Shown here in pieces: positions 9,307 to 19,513 of a stretch of 64,000 nucleotides of DNA; the stretch's first letter is position 1; each line of letters opens with the position of its first letter. The stretch lies in NCBI GenBank assembly GCA_015272395.1, contig JACYLQ010000008.1, positions 124,001 to 188,000 of the forward strand, written 5' to 3'. The translations under genes were made by a program, and so were the position numbers. The notes beneath the pieces are model-generated. The model saw only the letters and a list, made by a program, of their open reading frames with translations. It was not told the DNA's origin and searched no databases. The DNA is from Calothrix sp. C42_A2020_038. Its GTDB lineage: Bacteria; Cyanobacteriota; Cyanobacteriia; Cyanobacteriales; Nostocaceae.

Positions 9307-10209
9307 GTGCGATCACAAATTTTATCCCTTTATTTCCTTGCTGGGGTAATCCCCTTTTGCTTGGGTGCTTGCTCTGCTTCTCCTCCCCAATCTACCGAAA
9401 AATCGACCTTATCTTTCCAGGAAACTGTTCTACGCATTAGTGTGCAAGCGACTCAAGAACGAGTGGAGCAGGAACGGATGATTGCTCCGTTGGATACTCA
9501 TTTGGAACAGGTGTTGGGACAAAAGGTGGATTTTATCATTGCTCAGGACTATCAAGAAAGTGTGGAGATGCTGGTGGATGGACGAGCGAATGCTGTCTAT
9601 GGGGGGGTTGTCTCCTATTTTGACGCTTTGGAACGGGGAGCGAAGGTAAAACCGTTGGTAGCTCCCATTGATGCGGATACTATCCGTCCTTGGTATCGTT
9701 CCTGTTTGGTGGTCGCTGCAAATAGCTCGATTAAAACTTTGCAAGACTTGAAAGGTAAACGAGTGGCTTTTGTTGACCGTTCTTCCACATCTGGTTATCT
9801 TGTCCCTGTCACAGCACTCAAACAGCAGGGAATTGATCCAGATCGTCATTTTTCCCAGGTGGTGTTTGGGGGAACCCACGGGGAAACGGGGGAATTATTA
9901 GCAACAAATCAGGTGGATGTGATCGCGACTAATTTGGCTACCTATAACCAACAACAGGAAGAGGGTAAGGGGGAAAATCTGCGCATCATCTGGGAATCAG
10001 ACCCCATTCCCCATGCTCCCATATTGGTTTCTCGCGACTTACCACCGGAGTTAATTAAGAAACTCAAGCAAGCTTTTTTGACAACACCTGCGGGAATTAA
10101 GGACTTAATGGGTGCAAAAACCGTGGGATACACCCTGGTGGAAGAGGACGATTACGAGTCGATCGGGGAATTGCGTCGTCAATTTAATTTATCAGGGGGG
10201 AGCAATTAG
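9307..10209 (+). CDS. PhnD-like phosphate/phosphonate-type binding lipoprotein
   Basis: The 300-residue protein begins at GTG (9307) with a lipoprotein signal peptide: hydrophobic segment [15 protein letters not shown], with the lipobox Cys at about residue 21. The remainder matches the PhnD/SsuA periplasmic-binding fold: an N-lobe with [20 protein letters not shown], then [51 protein letters not shown] and [20 protein letters not shown]. Relatives bind phosphonate, phosphite or similar oxyanions for ABC transporters, but no transporter genes are here. Instead the stop overlaps the GTG start of a sensor kinase by one base. I infer a sensing role: the lipoprotein presents ligand to that kinase. 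The ligand is unknown. No GGCGCC occurs in the gene. Confidence 0.85.
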   Translation: MRSQILSLYFLAGVIPFCLGACSASPPQSTEKSTLSFQETVLRISVQATQERVEQERMIAPLDTHLEQVLGQKVDFIIAQDYQESVEMLVDGRANAVYGGVVSYFDALERGAKVKPLVAPIDADTIRPWYRSCLVVAANSSIKTLQDLKGKRVAFVDRSSTSGYLVPVTALKQQGIDPDRHFSQVVFGGTHGETGELLATNQVDVIATNLATYNQQQEEGKGENLRIIWESDPIPHAPILVSRDLPPELIKKLKQAFLTTPAGIKDLMGAKTVGYTLVEEDDYESIGELRRQFNLSGGSN

Positions 10210-12419
10210 TGAAAATTGCAACGAAGTTTATCGGTCTTTCGCTGGGATTGGTGGGAACGATCACTTTAGTTTCTGGTGGTAGTACTTTGTGGCGCAACCA
10301 AATCCAATATACCAGTCATAAGAAGTATAGCCAAGCTCTGCGACGGATACAAGCAACTACCCTGGTGCAACATCGTCTCTATGCAGAAATTCTCGAACTC
10401 AAAGACCATGTGTTGTTCCGACATGTCAATCAGGAGAAGGAGGAGGAGTTCGATGAGGGTATTGAGGAAGCTCTGGATTTATTGGAATCTTTGGTATCCA
10501 CACCGGAGGTTAAACATATCCGTGTTCGACAGGAACTTTGGGAGGAATTAGAAGAAAATGTGATTGAGGGGATTAATCGGGGATTAATTAAGACTGAAGC
10601 GGATATTCAGGCTGATTTTCGAGCCATCAACGGGTTCAAACGAGATGTTGACTTTTTTTTGGCAGATTTGACCGAACAAGCTCAACAACAAGCGCAGGAA
10701 GCAGAAAAAGAATTAGAACAAGCAAATGCGATCGCTACTAGTGTTTCCTATGCCACCATTATTCTGTTGATGTTAATGGTTTCAGGTTTATTTTTGCTGG
10801 TTTTGCATCCAATTATCCAATCCCTGAAACAACTCCAAGCAGGAGCGAATGAGATTGGTACGGGGAATTTGTCCCACCGAATGGCAATCCATACCCAGGA
10901 TGAAATTGAGGAGCTATCCCAAGCATTTAACCGGATGGCAGAAAGTTTGGGCATTGGCCAAGCTAGTTTACAACAAAAATTGGGGGAATTAGAAGTTGCT
11001 CGCGGTGCTGCGGAAGCTGCTAACCAGGCTAAAAGTCAATTTCTGGCCAACATGAACCACGAACTACGAACTCCCCTCAATGGTATCCTGGGTTACGTGC
11101 AAATCCTCCAACGGGAACCCATCACCACCGATAAACATATCAAGGGTTTCCGGGTAATTCATCAGTGTGCTTCCCATCTCCTCACCCTAATTAACGATAT
11201 TTTGGATTTATCCAAGTTGGAAGCGCAAAAAATGGAACTCTATCCCCAGGATTTCCACTTTGCCAATTTCCTGGCTTCCACTGCTGATATTTGTCGAATT
11301 AAGGCTGAACAAAAAGTTGTGGAGTTCAAGTTTCAACCGGGAGCTAATTTACCGACGGCTGTTCATGCGGATGATAAACGATTACGACAGGTGTTACTAA
11401 ATCTACTTAGTAATGCCGTCAAATTTACTGATGTCGGTCAAATTTCCTTTCGGATAGAAGTTGTAGATAATACATTCCCAGATACCGAACGGATGCGTCG
11501 TATTCGTTTCCAAGTCAAGGATAGCGGAATTGGGATAGCCGAGGAAAAATTGGCTGGGATATTCCTACCCTTTGAACAAGCTGGGAAACGGGAACGGAAC
11601 ATGGAAGGGACGGGATTGGGATTAGCTATAAGTCAACAGATTATTGAAAAAATGGGAGGTAGTATCCAAGTTGAAAGTGTTCTGGGTCAAGGTAGTTGCT
11701 TTTGGTTTGAACTCGATCTACCCCTTGCTTCCGAATGGATGACCACAGAAGTGATCGCCGATCAAATTGTGGTTGGTTATGGAGGGGAACGACGAAAAAT
11801 TCTGGTGGTGGATGACCGGGAAGAAAATCGCTCGGTTGCGGTGAACATGTTGGAACCCTTGGGTTTTGAGCTTGCTGAAGCCGAAAACGGACAGCAAGCT
11901 CTAGATATTGCACAAAAAATGCGTCCTGACCTGATTATTACCGATGTCCACATGGCGGTTATGGATGGTCTGGAAATGACCCGTCAGTTAAGGAAAATGA
12001 CCGATTTTGCTCAAACCCCCATCATCGCTTCCCCCGCAACCCTATCTCAGGTGGATATGCAGGATAGTGTGGATGCCGGATGTAGCAGTTTTTTCCCTAA
12101 GCCTCTGGATTTTAACGGATTGCTGGCGGAAATCAAGCGCTTATTAAACTTGGAATGGATTTTAGCAGAAAACCCCAATGCAGCAATTACTGAGGATGAT
12201 ACCTCTATTCAAACAGCAGAATTAGTATTTCCACCTCCAGAGGAACTAGCATCCCTTTATATAGCAATCCAAGGTGGTTTTATGAGTGAAGTGCAACAGG
12301 AAGCCAACCGTCTCAAACAATTAGCACCTAAATATATTCCCCTTGCTAATAAAATCCTGGAACTAAGTCAGCAATTTGATGATGAAGGGATTTTACGGTT
12401 ATTAGAACCTTGGGTGTGA
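10209..12419 (+). CDS. Hybrid sensor histidine kinase with C-terminal receiver
   Basis: The 736-residue membrane kinase starts at GTG overlapping the previous stop (TAGTG). Order of parts: TM1 (about 7-27), an all-helical periplasmic sensor (about 30-178), TM2 (about 180-202), HAMP (203-256), HisKA with phospho-acceptor His284 in [10 protein letters not shown], HATPase_c (about 385-503; N-box [27 protein letters not shown]), then a receiver (about 529-645; acidic pair 535-536, phospho-acceptor Asp579 in [13 protein letters not shown], conserved Lys in FFPKPLD). About 90 C-terminal residues follow, possibly a phosphotransfer-like helical segment. One-base overlap with the binding lipoprotein indicates translational coupling. 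A HIP1 site lies at 10728. Confidence 0.9.
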   Translation: MKIATKFIGLSLGLVGTITLVSGGSTLWRNQIQYTSHKKYSQALRRIQATTLVQHRLYAEILELKDHVLFRHVNQEKEEEFDEGIEEALDLLESLVSTPEVKHIRVRQELWEELEENVIEGINRGLIKTEADIQADFRAINGFKRDVDFFLADLTEQAQQQAQEAEKELEQANAIATSVSYATIILLMLMVSGLFLLVLHPIIQSLKQLQAGANEIGTGNLSHRMAIHTQDEIEELSQAFNRMAESLGIGQASLQQKLGELEVARGAAEAANQAKSQFLANMNHELRTPLNGILGYVQILQREPITTDKHIKGFRVIHQCASHLLTLINDILDLSKLEAQKMELYPQDFHFANFLASTADICRIKAEQKVVEFKFQPGANLPTAVHADDKRLRQVLLNLLSNAVKFTDVGQISFRIEVVDNTFPDTERMRRIRFQVKDSGIGIAEEKLAGIFLPFEQAGKRERNMEGTGLGLAISQQIIEKMGGSIQVESVLGQGSCFWFELDLPLASEWMTTEVIADQIVVGYGGERRKILVVDDREENRSVAVNMLEPLGFELAEAENGQQALDIAQKMRPDLIITDVHMAVMDGLEMTRQLRKMTDFAQTPIIASPATLSQVDMQDSVDAGCSSFFPKPLDFNGLLAEIKRLLNLEWILAENPNAAITEDDTSIQTAELVFPPPEELASLYIAIQGGFMSEVQQEANRLKQLAPKYIPLANKILELSQQFDDEGILRLLEPWV

Positions 12420-12844
12420 TGATTTTAATTCTAGAAGTCGGGTTTTTTGGATAGATATCTATAATCCCAGATAATTGTCATAAAAACCTAACTTATTACC
12501 ACACGCAAGATCAAAATATTACCTCTTTTCTTGCAGTGAAAATAATTTATCTATAATTTTCATCATCGTCATTTAATTCACATATTTTTTGTTTTTTATC
12601 GGACTTACACAAGTGTCACAAAAATTTTGATTTTGATTGGTAGTAAGCGCTACTCTGCGTAGATTGCTTCCCGCTTTGTGGGTAAAAGTTGCTTTGTATA
12701 CCTCCTAAATTGAGGACTAAAGTCCTGACTACGAACTTAAAATAATACACCAATTAATAAACTTCTTTTTTATACGCAAAATAATTAAAACACTTATAAG
12801 TATTCAAAAACTCAAACCCTTAAAAAACAACAGGAGTAAGAAAA
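12420..12844. other. Spacer between the two kinase genes
   Basis: This 425-base AT-rich spacer has no gene. At 12713-12726 there is a palindrome (AGGACT-AA-AGTCCT), which overlaps the right copy of the 30-base repeat. Confidence 0.5.
12717..12746 (+). repeat. 30-bp direct repeat, right copy
   Basis: Beginning CTAAAGTCCTGACTACGAAC, this matches 9177-9206 at 27 of 30 positions. The separation of about 3.5 kb encloses exactly the binding-protein gene and the hybrid kinase gene. Confidence 0.6.
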
Positions 12845-14125
12845 ATGTTCATCGACGTGCCCGCTCAGGAAAATATAATTTTGGTCGTAGATGATACACC
12901 CACTAATTTACAGGTACTATTCGACCTACTGAGTGCGCATGGTTATCGAGTGGCGATCGCAAAAAATGGAGAAACCGCTCTACAACGCTTGGAAACTTCC
13001 CGACCCAGCCTAATTTTACTAGATGTGATGATGCCAGGAATAGATGGGTTTGAAACCTGTCAACGCATCAAAGCTAATCCAAGTACCTGTAATATTCCAG
13101 TATTTTTTATGACAGCCCTTTCCGACTCCGTAGATAAGGTAAAAGGATTTAGTTTAGGTGCTGTAGATTACATTACTAAACCAATTCAAAACGAGGAAGT
13201 GCTGGCACGGATTCAGGTACATATGCAACTGCGAAACACCACCCAGATAATGGAACAACGCACCCAGGAATTACAACAGACATTGGTAAATTTGCAAAAA
13301 GCTCAGTTGCAATTAGTACAGGGTGAAAAAATGTCTGCCCTCGGTCAACTAGTCGCTGGAATTGCTCACGAAATCAATAATCCCGTCAATTTTATCCACG
13401 GAAACATCAGCCATGTGAGGGAATATGTTCAGGATTTATTACAATTTCTGTGTCTCTATCAACACCACTATCCCCACCCTGTTGATGAAATTCAGAAACG
13501 AGCAGCAGAAATGGATGTAGAGTTTTTACAGCAAGACTTGAGAAAAATACTGAATTCAATGGAAATTGGGAGCGATCGCATTCGGGATTTAGTCCTGTCT
13601 TTGCGTAATTTCTCCCGTTTAGATGAAGCGGAATGTAAACAGGTAGATATCCACGAAGGTATCGAGAATACTTTACTAATATTACAACACCGTCTGAAAG
13701 CCAAACCCAACTTCCCTGCAATTCAGATTATCAGAGACTATACCCAATTACCTGAAATTGAATGCTATCCCGGTCAACTGAACCAAGTATTCATGAATAT
13801 TTTTAGCAATGCCATTGATGCTCTGGAGGAAGCAAAAATTAATTCTCCCACCATCACTATCCGCACATCAATGATAACTGGGTGGGTGATAGTTTCCATT
13901 ACCGATAACGGGGTCGGTATTCCTGAAGATATTCGCGACAAACTTTTCAATCCTTTCTTCACCACTAAACCTGTCGGTAAGGGAACTGGTTTAGGATTAT
14001 CCATTAGTTACCAAATTATCACGGAAAAACATGGTGGCAAAATTGACTGTTACTCTACTTTGGGACAGGGAACAGAGTTTCTGATGCAAATTCCGATTCA
14101 ATACTGCTCGGTTAAGAAAGAATGA
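12845..14125 (+). CDS. Receiver-histidine kinase (soluble, GIAHEINNP type)
   Basis: The 426-residue cytoplasmic protein has an N-terminal receiver (about 10-125; acidic pair in LVVDDTP, phospho-acceptor Asp60 in [10 protein letters not shown], Lys112 in YITKPI), a coiled linker ([19 protein letters not shown] region), then a histidine kinase core with His175 in [12 protein letters not shown], an N-box around [18 protein letters not shown] and GTGLGLSIS. This receiver-first kinase is a common cyanobacterial form that takes phosphate from another kinase and passes it on. AGGAG nine bases before ATG supports the start. Two HIP1 sites (12953, 13572) lie inside, as in the hybrid kinase upstream, so the genes share an origin and probably a phosphorelay. 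Confidence 0.9.
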   Translation: MFIDVPAQENIILVVDDTPTNLQVLFDLLSAHGYRVAIAKNGETALQRLETSRPSLILLDVMMPGIDGFETCQRIKANPSTCNIPVFFMTALSDSVDKVKGFSLGAVDYITKPIQNEEVLARIQVHMQLRNTTQIMEQRTQELQQTLVNLQKAQLQLVQGEKMSALGQLVAGIAHEINNPVNFIHGNISHVREYVQDLLQFLCLYQHHYPHPVDEIQKRAAEMDVEFLQQDLRKILNSMEIGSDRIRDLVLSLRNFSRLDEAECKQVDIHEGIENTLLILQHRLKAKPNFPAIQIIRDYTQLPEIECYPGQLNQVFMNIFSNAIDALEEAKINSPTITIRTSMITGWVIVSITDNGVGIPEDIRDKLFNPFFTTKPVGKGTGLGLSISYQIITEKHGGKIDCYSTLGQGTEFLMQIPIQYCSVKKE

Positions 14126-14262
14126 AAGCCTTAACCGAGCATTAATTATTGGAATAGCTTTAGCTTGTTTTTTTAACCATCCTCGCTGAAAATTTGGTAA
14201 GTTTAAAATTATAAAAGGCTTTTATAGCTACCGATCTAAACACGATTCGTAACTGTGGGGAA

Positions 14263-14790
14263 ATGCAACAACACAGCGAACCGACTTATTACGCATTGCT
14301 AGGACTGCATCCTGGAGCGTCGGTAATCGATATTCGGCGTGCGTATCGCGAACTCAGCAAGCGTTACCATCCAGATACTACTGATTTACCTGAAATAGTT
14401 GCTACAGCAAAATTTCGGGAAATTAATGAAGCCTATGCAACTCTTAGCAGCCCAGAACGCCGATTAAACTATGACCTTAAAATCGGCTATTCGCGTTTTG
14501 GTGTGATTCAAGCACCTCCTGATTTAAATCGCCCTGTTTCCAATTCTTATGACTGGAGTAAATCAGCTTATCTTGACCCTACTGACCGTCCACTTTCAGG
14601 TGGTGAACTTTTCGCCTTGTTTATGCTGGGAGTCACATTTTTAGGCTGTTTGTTGCTAGCAGTACTAGTTGGTATCACACGTACAGATAGTGTTTTTGTA
14701 CCAATGAGTCAGCAAACGCTCCCTATCGAGCAGCAACTGACAAATTTACCCTTATCAAAAGAAACTCCAATATTGAATAAGCATTTATAA
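14263..14790 (+). CDS. Membrane-anchored J-domain protein
   Basis: The 175-residue protein has an N-terminal J-domain (about 6-75): YYALLGLHPGASVIDIRRAYRELSKRYHPD contains the HPD tripeptide, and INEAYATLSSPERRLNYD ends the domain. A short linker (PPDLNRPVSN) leads to one hydrophobic segment (about 117-140, ELFALFMLGVTFLGCLLLAV) and a short polar tail. It should recruit an Hsp70 to a membrane. It is followed after about 107 bases by a DUF3143 gene on the same strand, a pairing I associate with other cyanobacteria. No zinc finger or client domain is present, so its function is through Hsp70 only. Confidence 0.85.
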   Translation: MQQHSEPTYYALLGLHPGASVIDIRRAYRELSKRYHPDTTDLPEIVATAKFREINEAYATLSSPERRLNYDLKIGYSRFGVIQAPPDLNRPVSNSYDWSKSAYLDPTDRPLSGGELFALFMLGVTFLGCLLLAVLVGITRTDSVFVPMSQQTLPIEQQLTNLPLSKETPILNKHL

Positions 14791-14897
14791 GCAAAAAAAG
14801 ATAGAATTTTTAACATAACGTAGTCATTATTTTCTCGCACCTGTGGTGATTACCTACAGGTATTTTTATTTTGTTGTAACTTAAATTTAATTTAACC

Positions 14898-15170
14898 ATG
14901 TCTAATCTTTCTCCTGACACACCTTTATACAGCCATCCACTGCCACAAATCGAACAATGGTTACGCGACCAAGGTTGTGAACAAGATGCCAAAGAACCGC
15001 ACTGTTGGCGCCTAAAAACATCAAATTGGAATGCACAATTATGGCTTGATGTCGAACAAATTACTGTACGATACATCCAAGCTGGAGAAAACGGGCAAGA
15101 TATTCAAAGGTCATTCAAATACTCACTGAGCCGACAAGACGTAGAAGAAGCTGTTTTTGCAGGACCTTAA
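14898..15170 (+). CDS. DUF3143-family cyanobacterial small protein
   Basis: The 90-residue product, with PLPQIEQWLRDQGCEQD, HCWRLKTSNWNAQLWLDVEQ, TVRYIQAGENGQDIQRSF and KYSLSRQDVEEAVFAGP, fits the DUF3143 family as I know it. It is a compact soluble protein with many Trp residues and no signal peptide. The function is unknown. Its position after the membrane J-protein suggests the two belong to one unit. The family assignment is from memory of its wording. Confidence 0.7.
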   Translation: MSNLSPDTPLYSHPLPQIEQWLRDQGCEQDAKEPHCWRLKTSNWNAQLWLDVEQITVRYIQAGENGQDIQRSFKYSLSRQDVEEAVFAGP

Positions 15171-15174
15171 GAAA

Positions 15175-15320
15175 GTTAGGAGTTAGGAGTTAGGAGTTAG
15201 GAGTTGGGAGTTAGGAGCTATTTTTAAATTTTTAAACTTTAATTCTTAAGTCCTCACTGTTTACCCCTCACTTCTAACTCCGTACAGACGCTCCGGAACC
15301 GAAGCGTCTCTACTCCTAAG
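15175..15320. repeat. Heptad-hairpin repeat element, left copy (inverted partner at 17052-17300)
   Basis: The element opens with tandem GAGTTAG heptads (15175-15217), has an AT-rich middle, then TCCTCACTGTTTACCCCTCA, and ends with a hairpin, GACGCT-CCGGAACCG-AAGCGTC (15287-15308). The same order of parts occurs in reverse orientation at 17052-17300, so uppS and cdaA are bracketed by an inverted pair. Related copies are at 28643-28785 and 50517-50560. Confidence 0.8.
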
Positions 15321-15332
15321 TTCTAACTTGAT

Positions 15333-16082
15333 TTAGGCTTTCCCAAACCGTCGCTCGCGCTGCTGAAAGCTTAACAAAGCACGGTGAAACTCATTACGAT
15401 CAAAATCAGGCCAAAGTACATCTGTAATGTATATCTCAGTATAGGCAATTTGCCATAAAAGAAAATTACTAATTCGCATTTCTCCACTGGTGCGAATTAA
15501 TAAATCAGGGTCACCGATTCCAGCTGTGTAAAGGTGGCTCTCAAAAACAGTTTCATCAATTTCATCAGGTTTGAGCAAACCTTGCTCGACTTTCTGAGCA
15601 ATAGCACGACAAGCAGATAAAATTTCTTGTCTACCACCGTAATTAGTCGCAACGGTAAATTTGATACCGCGATTACTTTGCGTTTCTTCCATTGCATCAC
15701 TAATTTGCTCTTGTAAAGCCTTTGGAAGTGCATTTAAGTTTCCAGCAAACTTAATTCTCACACTTTCCTTGATCATTTCGCGCAACTCTTGGCGCAAAAC
15801 CACCTGAAATAGGGTCATTAAAAAATCAACTTCTTCCTGGGGTCGTTTCCAATTTTCAGTGGAAAAAGCATAAACAGTTAATGCTTCTATTCCCCAATCA
15901 TTACAAGTACGCAGTAATTGCTTAAGAGACTCAACACCGCGTTTGTGACCCATAATACGAGGTAATCCTCGATTTCTAGCCCATCGACCATTGCCATCAC
16001 AAATCACCGCAACGTGTTTAGGTAATAATTCGCGTTTCAAGTCAGAGGGTAAAACTTCCAGTTCTGTTTGTTGTGCTGTCAT
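15333..16082 (-). CDS. uppS: Isoprenyl (undecaprenyl) diphosphate synthase
   Basis: The 249-residue cis-prenyltransferase adds isopentenyl units to farnesyl diphosphate to make the lipid carrier for peptidoglycan and other wall polymers. The signature [23 protein letters not shown] carries the catalytic Asp and the pyrophosphate-binding Asn/Arg. [25 protein letters not shown] and [20 protein letters not shown] are also typical, with [12 protein letters not shown] near the end. Its ATG overlaps the cdaA stop by four bases, so it is translated from a cdaA-uppS message. This gene order, with lysA upstream, is common in cyanobacteria. Confidence 0.95.
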   Translation of the reverse strand: MTAQQTELEVLPSDLKRELLPKHVAVICDGNGRWARNRGLPRIMGHKRGVESLKQLLRTCNDWGIEALTVYAFSTENWKRPQEEVDFLMTLFQVVLRQELREMIKESVRIKFAGNLNALPKALQEQISDAMEETQSNRGIKFTVATNYGGRQEILSACRAIAQKVEQGLLKPDEIDETVFESHLYTAGIGDPDLLIRTSGEMRISNFLLWQIAYTEIYITDVLWPDFDRNEFHRALLSFQQRERRFGKA

Positions 16083-17002
16083 TTCTTATCCCGAGAAGCG
16101 GTCGATGGTAATCCGAGTAATCGTGAAACTACAAAGAGCGTTTTGCTACGAATTTTACGCCCCAAACTTAGTAAACCAGGAGCTACTGCTTCCCGGTCAA
16201 TAGTAGGTGACAGTTTATCTTCAAGCAACTCCTTTAACTTCGCGATTGTTAGTGGTCTATTTAAGGTTCCCTTTTCTGCAAGAGAAATTGAACCTGTTTC
16301 TTCTGATACAACTACGCAAATACAGTTTTCGACCCGCTCAGTAATACCCATCGCCGCCCGATGGCGTGTTCCCAACTGGCGCGAGGCTGTGCGTCCCGAA
16401 AGCGGTAAAATTATACCCGATGCGATAATCCGAGAGCCACGTACTAATGTAGCACCGTCGTGTAAAAGTGTCTTGGGTTGAAAAATTGTTTGGATTAATT
16501 CTTTAGAAACTTCAGCATTTAACTTAACTCCGGGTACGGAAAAATCTCTTTCATCAATCGGACCCGTTGTTTCTATAATTAGTAGCGCCCCAATCCGGTT
16601 TTTCGATAACTCCTTAACAGCTTCGACGATCTCATCTATGGTGCTATCTGACTTAGGAAGCGCGAGAATTGAGGGTTGAAATAGCTTCCTAAACTCTCCA
16701 CGTCCTAACAACTCTAAAAATCTACGAAACTCAGACTGAAGCGCAACCGCCATTGCCACCGCACAGCCAATTACTAATTTTTCCAAGACAAAATTTAGTA
16801 GTTCCAGTCCCCACTGCTGCGACAAAGCAGAAGCTAGCATTAAGATTACGAATCCCAGTACCATCCGCAGTGTTCGCCGCTCGTTAATTAGAACTAGCAT
16901 CATATAGGTCAGCGCTAGTACTAACAAAATATCCAGAGTCTTCAGCAGCAAGGACTGCGACCATCCTAAGGCTATCAGCCATTGCTTCCACCAATCTCTC
17001 AT
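16079..17002 (-). CDS. cdaA: Diadenylate cyclase (CdaA), makes c-di-AMP
   Basis: The 307-residue membrane enzyme condenses two ATP into c-di-AMP, a messenger linked to potassium, osmotic and wall homeostasis. Three N-terminal hydrophobic helices (about 20-100, including [18 protein letters not shown] and [12 protein letters not shown]) precede the DAC/DisA_N catalytic domain. Both catalytic motifs are present: LHDGATLV (DGA) and GTRHRAAMG (RHR). It is of the CdaA type, not DisA. The stop overlaps the uppS start by four bases. The 298-base region upstream, before lysA, contains the inverted repeat element, so any promoter must lie within or beside that element. Confidence 0.93.
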   Translation of the reverse strand: MRDWWKQWLIALGWSQSLLLKTLDILLVLALTYMMLVLINERRTLRMVLGFVILMLASALSQQWGLELLNFVLEKLVIGCAVAMAVALQSEFRRFLELLGRGEFRKLFQPSILALPKSDSTIDEIVEAVKELSKNRIGALLIIETTGPIDERDFSVPGVKLNAEVSKELIQTIFQPKTLLHDGATLVRGSRIIASGIILPLSGRTASRQLGTRHRAAMGITERVENCICVVVSEETGSISLAEKGTLNRPLTIAKLKELLEDKLSPTIDREAVAPGLLSLGRKIRSKTLFVVSRLLGLPSTASRDKK

Positions 17003-17051
17003 GACATCTGGAATGTACTACTCTGCCTTGAACTGAGTTAGAAGTTAGGAT

Positions 17052-17300
17052 TTAGGAGTAGAGACGCTTCGGTTCCGGAGCGTCTGTACGGAGTTAGTAA
17101 AGGGACGATTTAATTCTTTTGGGAAATCCTTCGGATTAAGCGTCTGTAGGGAGGTGCTGAGTTAGAAGTGAGGGGTAAACAGTGAGGACTTAAGAATTAA
17201 AGTTTAAAAATAGCTTATAACTCCCAACTCCCAACTCATAACTCCCAACTCCCAACTCATAACTCCCAACTCATAACTCATAACTCCCAACTCATAACCC
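17052..17300. repeat. Heptad-hairpin repeat element, right copy (inverted)
   Basis: This is the reverse-orientation counterpart of 15175-15320: hairpin GACGCTTCGG-TTCCGGAGCGTC (17063-17084), an extra segment of about 70 bases, then the shared 'gaggggtaaacagtgagga' stretch and a long run of AACTCCC/AACTCAT heptads (about 17213-17300) that reaches the lysA stop. The hairpin and middle are almost identical to the left copy apart from the extra segment and an eight-base difference. Confidence 0.8.
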
Positions 17301-18716
17301 CTAACTTTTTTGAAGTCTTTCCGGTAAACAATCTTGTCGGATTAAATCTTGATATGTTTCACGTCGCAAAATCAGATTTGCTTCACCGTTTGATACTAAA
17401 ACTGCAGCCGGACGGGGCAAACGATTATAGTTCGATGCCATACTGTAATTGTACGCACCCGTTGCCATAACAACTAGAATATCTCCTGGTTGAGTTTTGG
17501 GTAACTCGGCGTTTTTAATTACAATGTCCCCTGATTCACAGTGTTTTCCCGCAACTGTTACGGTTTCGCTACACGGCGCCGACATTTTAGTAGCAACGAC
17601 CGCGCGGTAAACTGATTGATAAGTAATTGGACGAGGGTTATCTGACATACCACCGTCAACTGCTATGTAGTTGCGGATTCCTGGAATTTGTTTTGATGAA
17701 CCAATAGTATACGCTGTGATGCAAGATGTGGCAATCAAAGAACGCCCAGGTTCAGATAAAAGTTTAGGTAGAGGTAAATTAAGTTTTTCACACGCGGATT
17801 GAATAACTTCGCAAATTGGCTTTACCCATTCTTCAATACTTGGTGGGTCATCAGACTCAATGTATTTAGTGCCTAAACCACCCCCAACATTTAACTCTGT
17901 GATCGATAATCCGTAACTCTTTGCTTGCTCCAACCACTGCACCATCACTGCTGCTAAGTCTCGATGTGGTTGACGCTCAAAAATTTGTGAACCAATGTGA
18001 GCATGAACTCCAACGCATGAAAGCACGCTTTGCTTGCTAACATACTCAAAAACTTCTGATAATTGGTTAGGATCAAACCCAAATTTACTATCTAAATGCC
18101 CAGTGCGAATGTACTCATGAGTATGACACTCGATACCTGGTGTTAAACGCAACATTATGCGTACTGATTGTGAAGTAATTGAAGGCGCCAACTCTACCAA
18201 AGTTTCCAGTTCATACCAGTTATCGACCACTATAGTGATACCTGACTCAATGGCAAGAATCAGTTCTTGCCGTGATTTATTATTACCATGAAGATAAATC
18301 TGATTTGGACTAACCCCCGCAATCAGGGCTGTGTGTAATTCGCCACCAGAAACAACATCAATTCCTAAACCCTCACTGTTAACTATGGCACAAACCGCTA
18401 GACAACTCCACGCTTTAGAAGCGTATATGACCTGCGATTCACCTTTATAATAACGCTTGAAGCTATCGCGGTACTGGCGACAAGCAGCACGCAATGTTTC
18501 TTCATCTACAATGTATAAAGGCGAGCCAAATTGTTGAACTAAGTTTTTAACATCACAACCTCCAATTTCAAGATGATCGTGACTATTCACCCTAGCTGTT
18601 AGTGGGAGCAGAAATTGATTTGGAGAAATACCCGAAATCTCAATATCCTCTTTTGTACTGTCAGGTAAATACTTAATACCAGAATCTTGAACTTTTACCG
18701 GATGAGTCGATACCAT
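17301..18716 (-). CDS. lysA: Diaminopimelate decarboxylase
   Basis: LysA makes lysine from meso-diaminopimelate, a fold-III PLP enzyme. The 471-residue product has the PLP lysine in VIYASKAWSC, the HIGSQIF loop, GGGLGTKYIESD for phosphate binding, LLSEPGRSL, and the substrate Cys motif GKHCESGD near the C-terminus, followed by GAYNYSMASNYN. An N-terminal extension of about 45 residues before the catalytic domain is common in cyanobacteria. The gene is divergent from rimI; the stop is directly adjacent to the heptad repeats at 17213-17300. Confidence 0.96.
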   Translation of the reverse strand: MVSTHPVKVQDSGIKYLPDSTKEDIEISGISPNQFLLPLTARVNSHDHLEIGGCDVKNLVQQFGSPLYIVDEETLRAACRQYRDSFKRYYKGESQVIYASKAWSCLAVCAIVNSEGLGIDVVSGGELHTALIAGVSPNQIYLHGNNKSRQELILAIESGITIVVDNWYELETLVELAPSITSQSVRIMLRLTPGIECHTHEYIRTGHLDSKFGFDPNQLSEVFEYVSKQSVLSCVGVHAHIGSQIFERQPHRDLAAVMVQWLEQAKSYGLSITELNVGGGLGTKYIESDDPPSIEEWVKPICEVIQSACEKLNLPLPKLLSEPGRSLIATSCITAYTIGSSKQIPGIRNYIAVDGGMSDNPRPITYQSVYRAVVATKMSAPCSETVTVAGKHCESGDIVIKNAELPKTQPGDILVVMATGAYNYSMASNYNRLPRPAAVLVSNGEANLILRRETYQDLIRQDCLPERLQKS

Positions 18717-18958
18717 AATTATTAATAATTTTCCTTGTTTAATCTATGAAAATGGGAATTAGGAGTAGATCCCCGTATGCTTCCCCACTACAGAGGAGGG
18801 GTAACAAACCAAAGAGAAGTTGCCAAGGGGGATGAAATCTCCGGCAATTTTCGGAGGGTAAAGTGCCCTACGCCCCATTTCTAAATTATTAAATTTTTGT
18901 AAATGAGTAAATATTCCCATTCTTAGTTTACATATGGGATGTGCGATTACCAATAAGT

Positions 18959-19513
18959 GTGAACACATTAAATTTAGAAATCCAATCATTGACACATAAG
19001 CACTTGAGTGCTTTGGTTGAACTTGACCAAGCTTGTTTCGGTGGTTTGTGGACTCTCGAAGCTTATCAGCGAGAGATAGATAGTCCAAACAGTGTTTTGC
19101 TTGGTTCAATTTCTCCACCTTGTCATAATGAGTTATTAGGGATGGGCTGCTTCTGGTCTATTTTAGAGGAAGCGCACATTACAATTCTGGCAGTTCACCC
19201 TCTGTATCAAAACCAGGGATTAGGACAAGCTTTGCTATTTTCCCTACTCAAGAAGGCTTTCGAGTCTGGTTTAGAACGAGCTACCCTCGAAGTGCGAGTC
19301 TCGAATGTAAGTGCTATTAGCTTATATCAAAAATTTGGTTTCAAAACAGCAGGAAAACGGCGCCGATACTACAAAGATAACGACGAAGACGCTTTGGTTC
19401 TGTGGCTTAGTGATATACAACAACCAAAATTCGCTGATTATCTCGATACTTGGCTCCACATTATAACTCAGCGCCTCAATAAATCTGGTTTTAGCTTGAC
19501 TTTTAAGGCATAG
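18959..19513 (+). CDS. rimI: GNAT acetyltransferase, ribosomal-protein-alanine acetyltransferase type
   Basis: The product is a GNAT-fold N-acetyltransferase of RimI type, which acetylates protein N-termini such as that of ribosomal protein S18. Motif A is visible in ILAVHPLYQNQGLGQALLFSLL (acetyl-CoA loop QxxGxG/A), followed by LEVRVSNVSAISLYQKFGFK, the standard RimI ending of the core, and RRRYYKDNDEDALVLWL. Two GTG starts are possible, at 18941 and 18959. I chose 18959 (VNTLNLEIQSLT) because homologues begin close to the first beta strand; the longer form adds six residues. There is no strong ribosome-binding site for either. Confidence 0.85.
   Translation: MNTLNLEIQSLTHKHLSALVELDQACFGGLWTLEAYQREIDSPNSVLLGSISPPCHNELLGMGCFWSILEEAHITILAVHPLYQNQGLGQALLFSLLKKAFESGLERATLEVRVSNVSAISLYQKFGFKTAGKRRRYYKDNDEDALVLWLSDIQQPKFADYLDTWLHIITQRLNKSGFSLTFKA

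Noticed and set aside
17213-17300. Regular heptads that might be taken for a CRISPR array
   Set aside because: The unit is seven bases without spacers; it is a simple sequence repeat of the heptad family.
18759-19118. Antisense frame of 119 codons across the rimI promoter
   Set aside because: It overlaps rimI and its control region on the opposite strand and has no recognisable domain.
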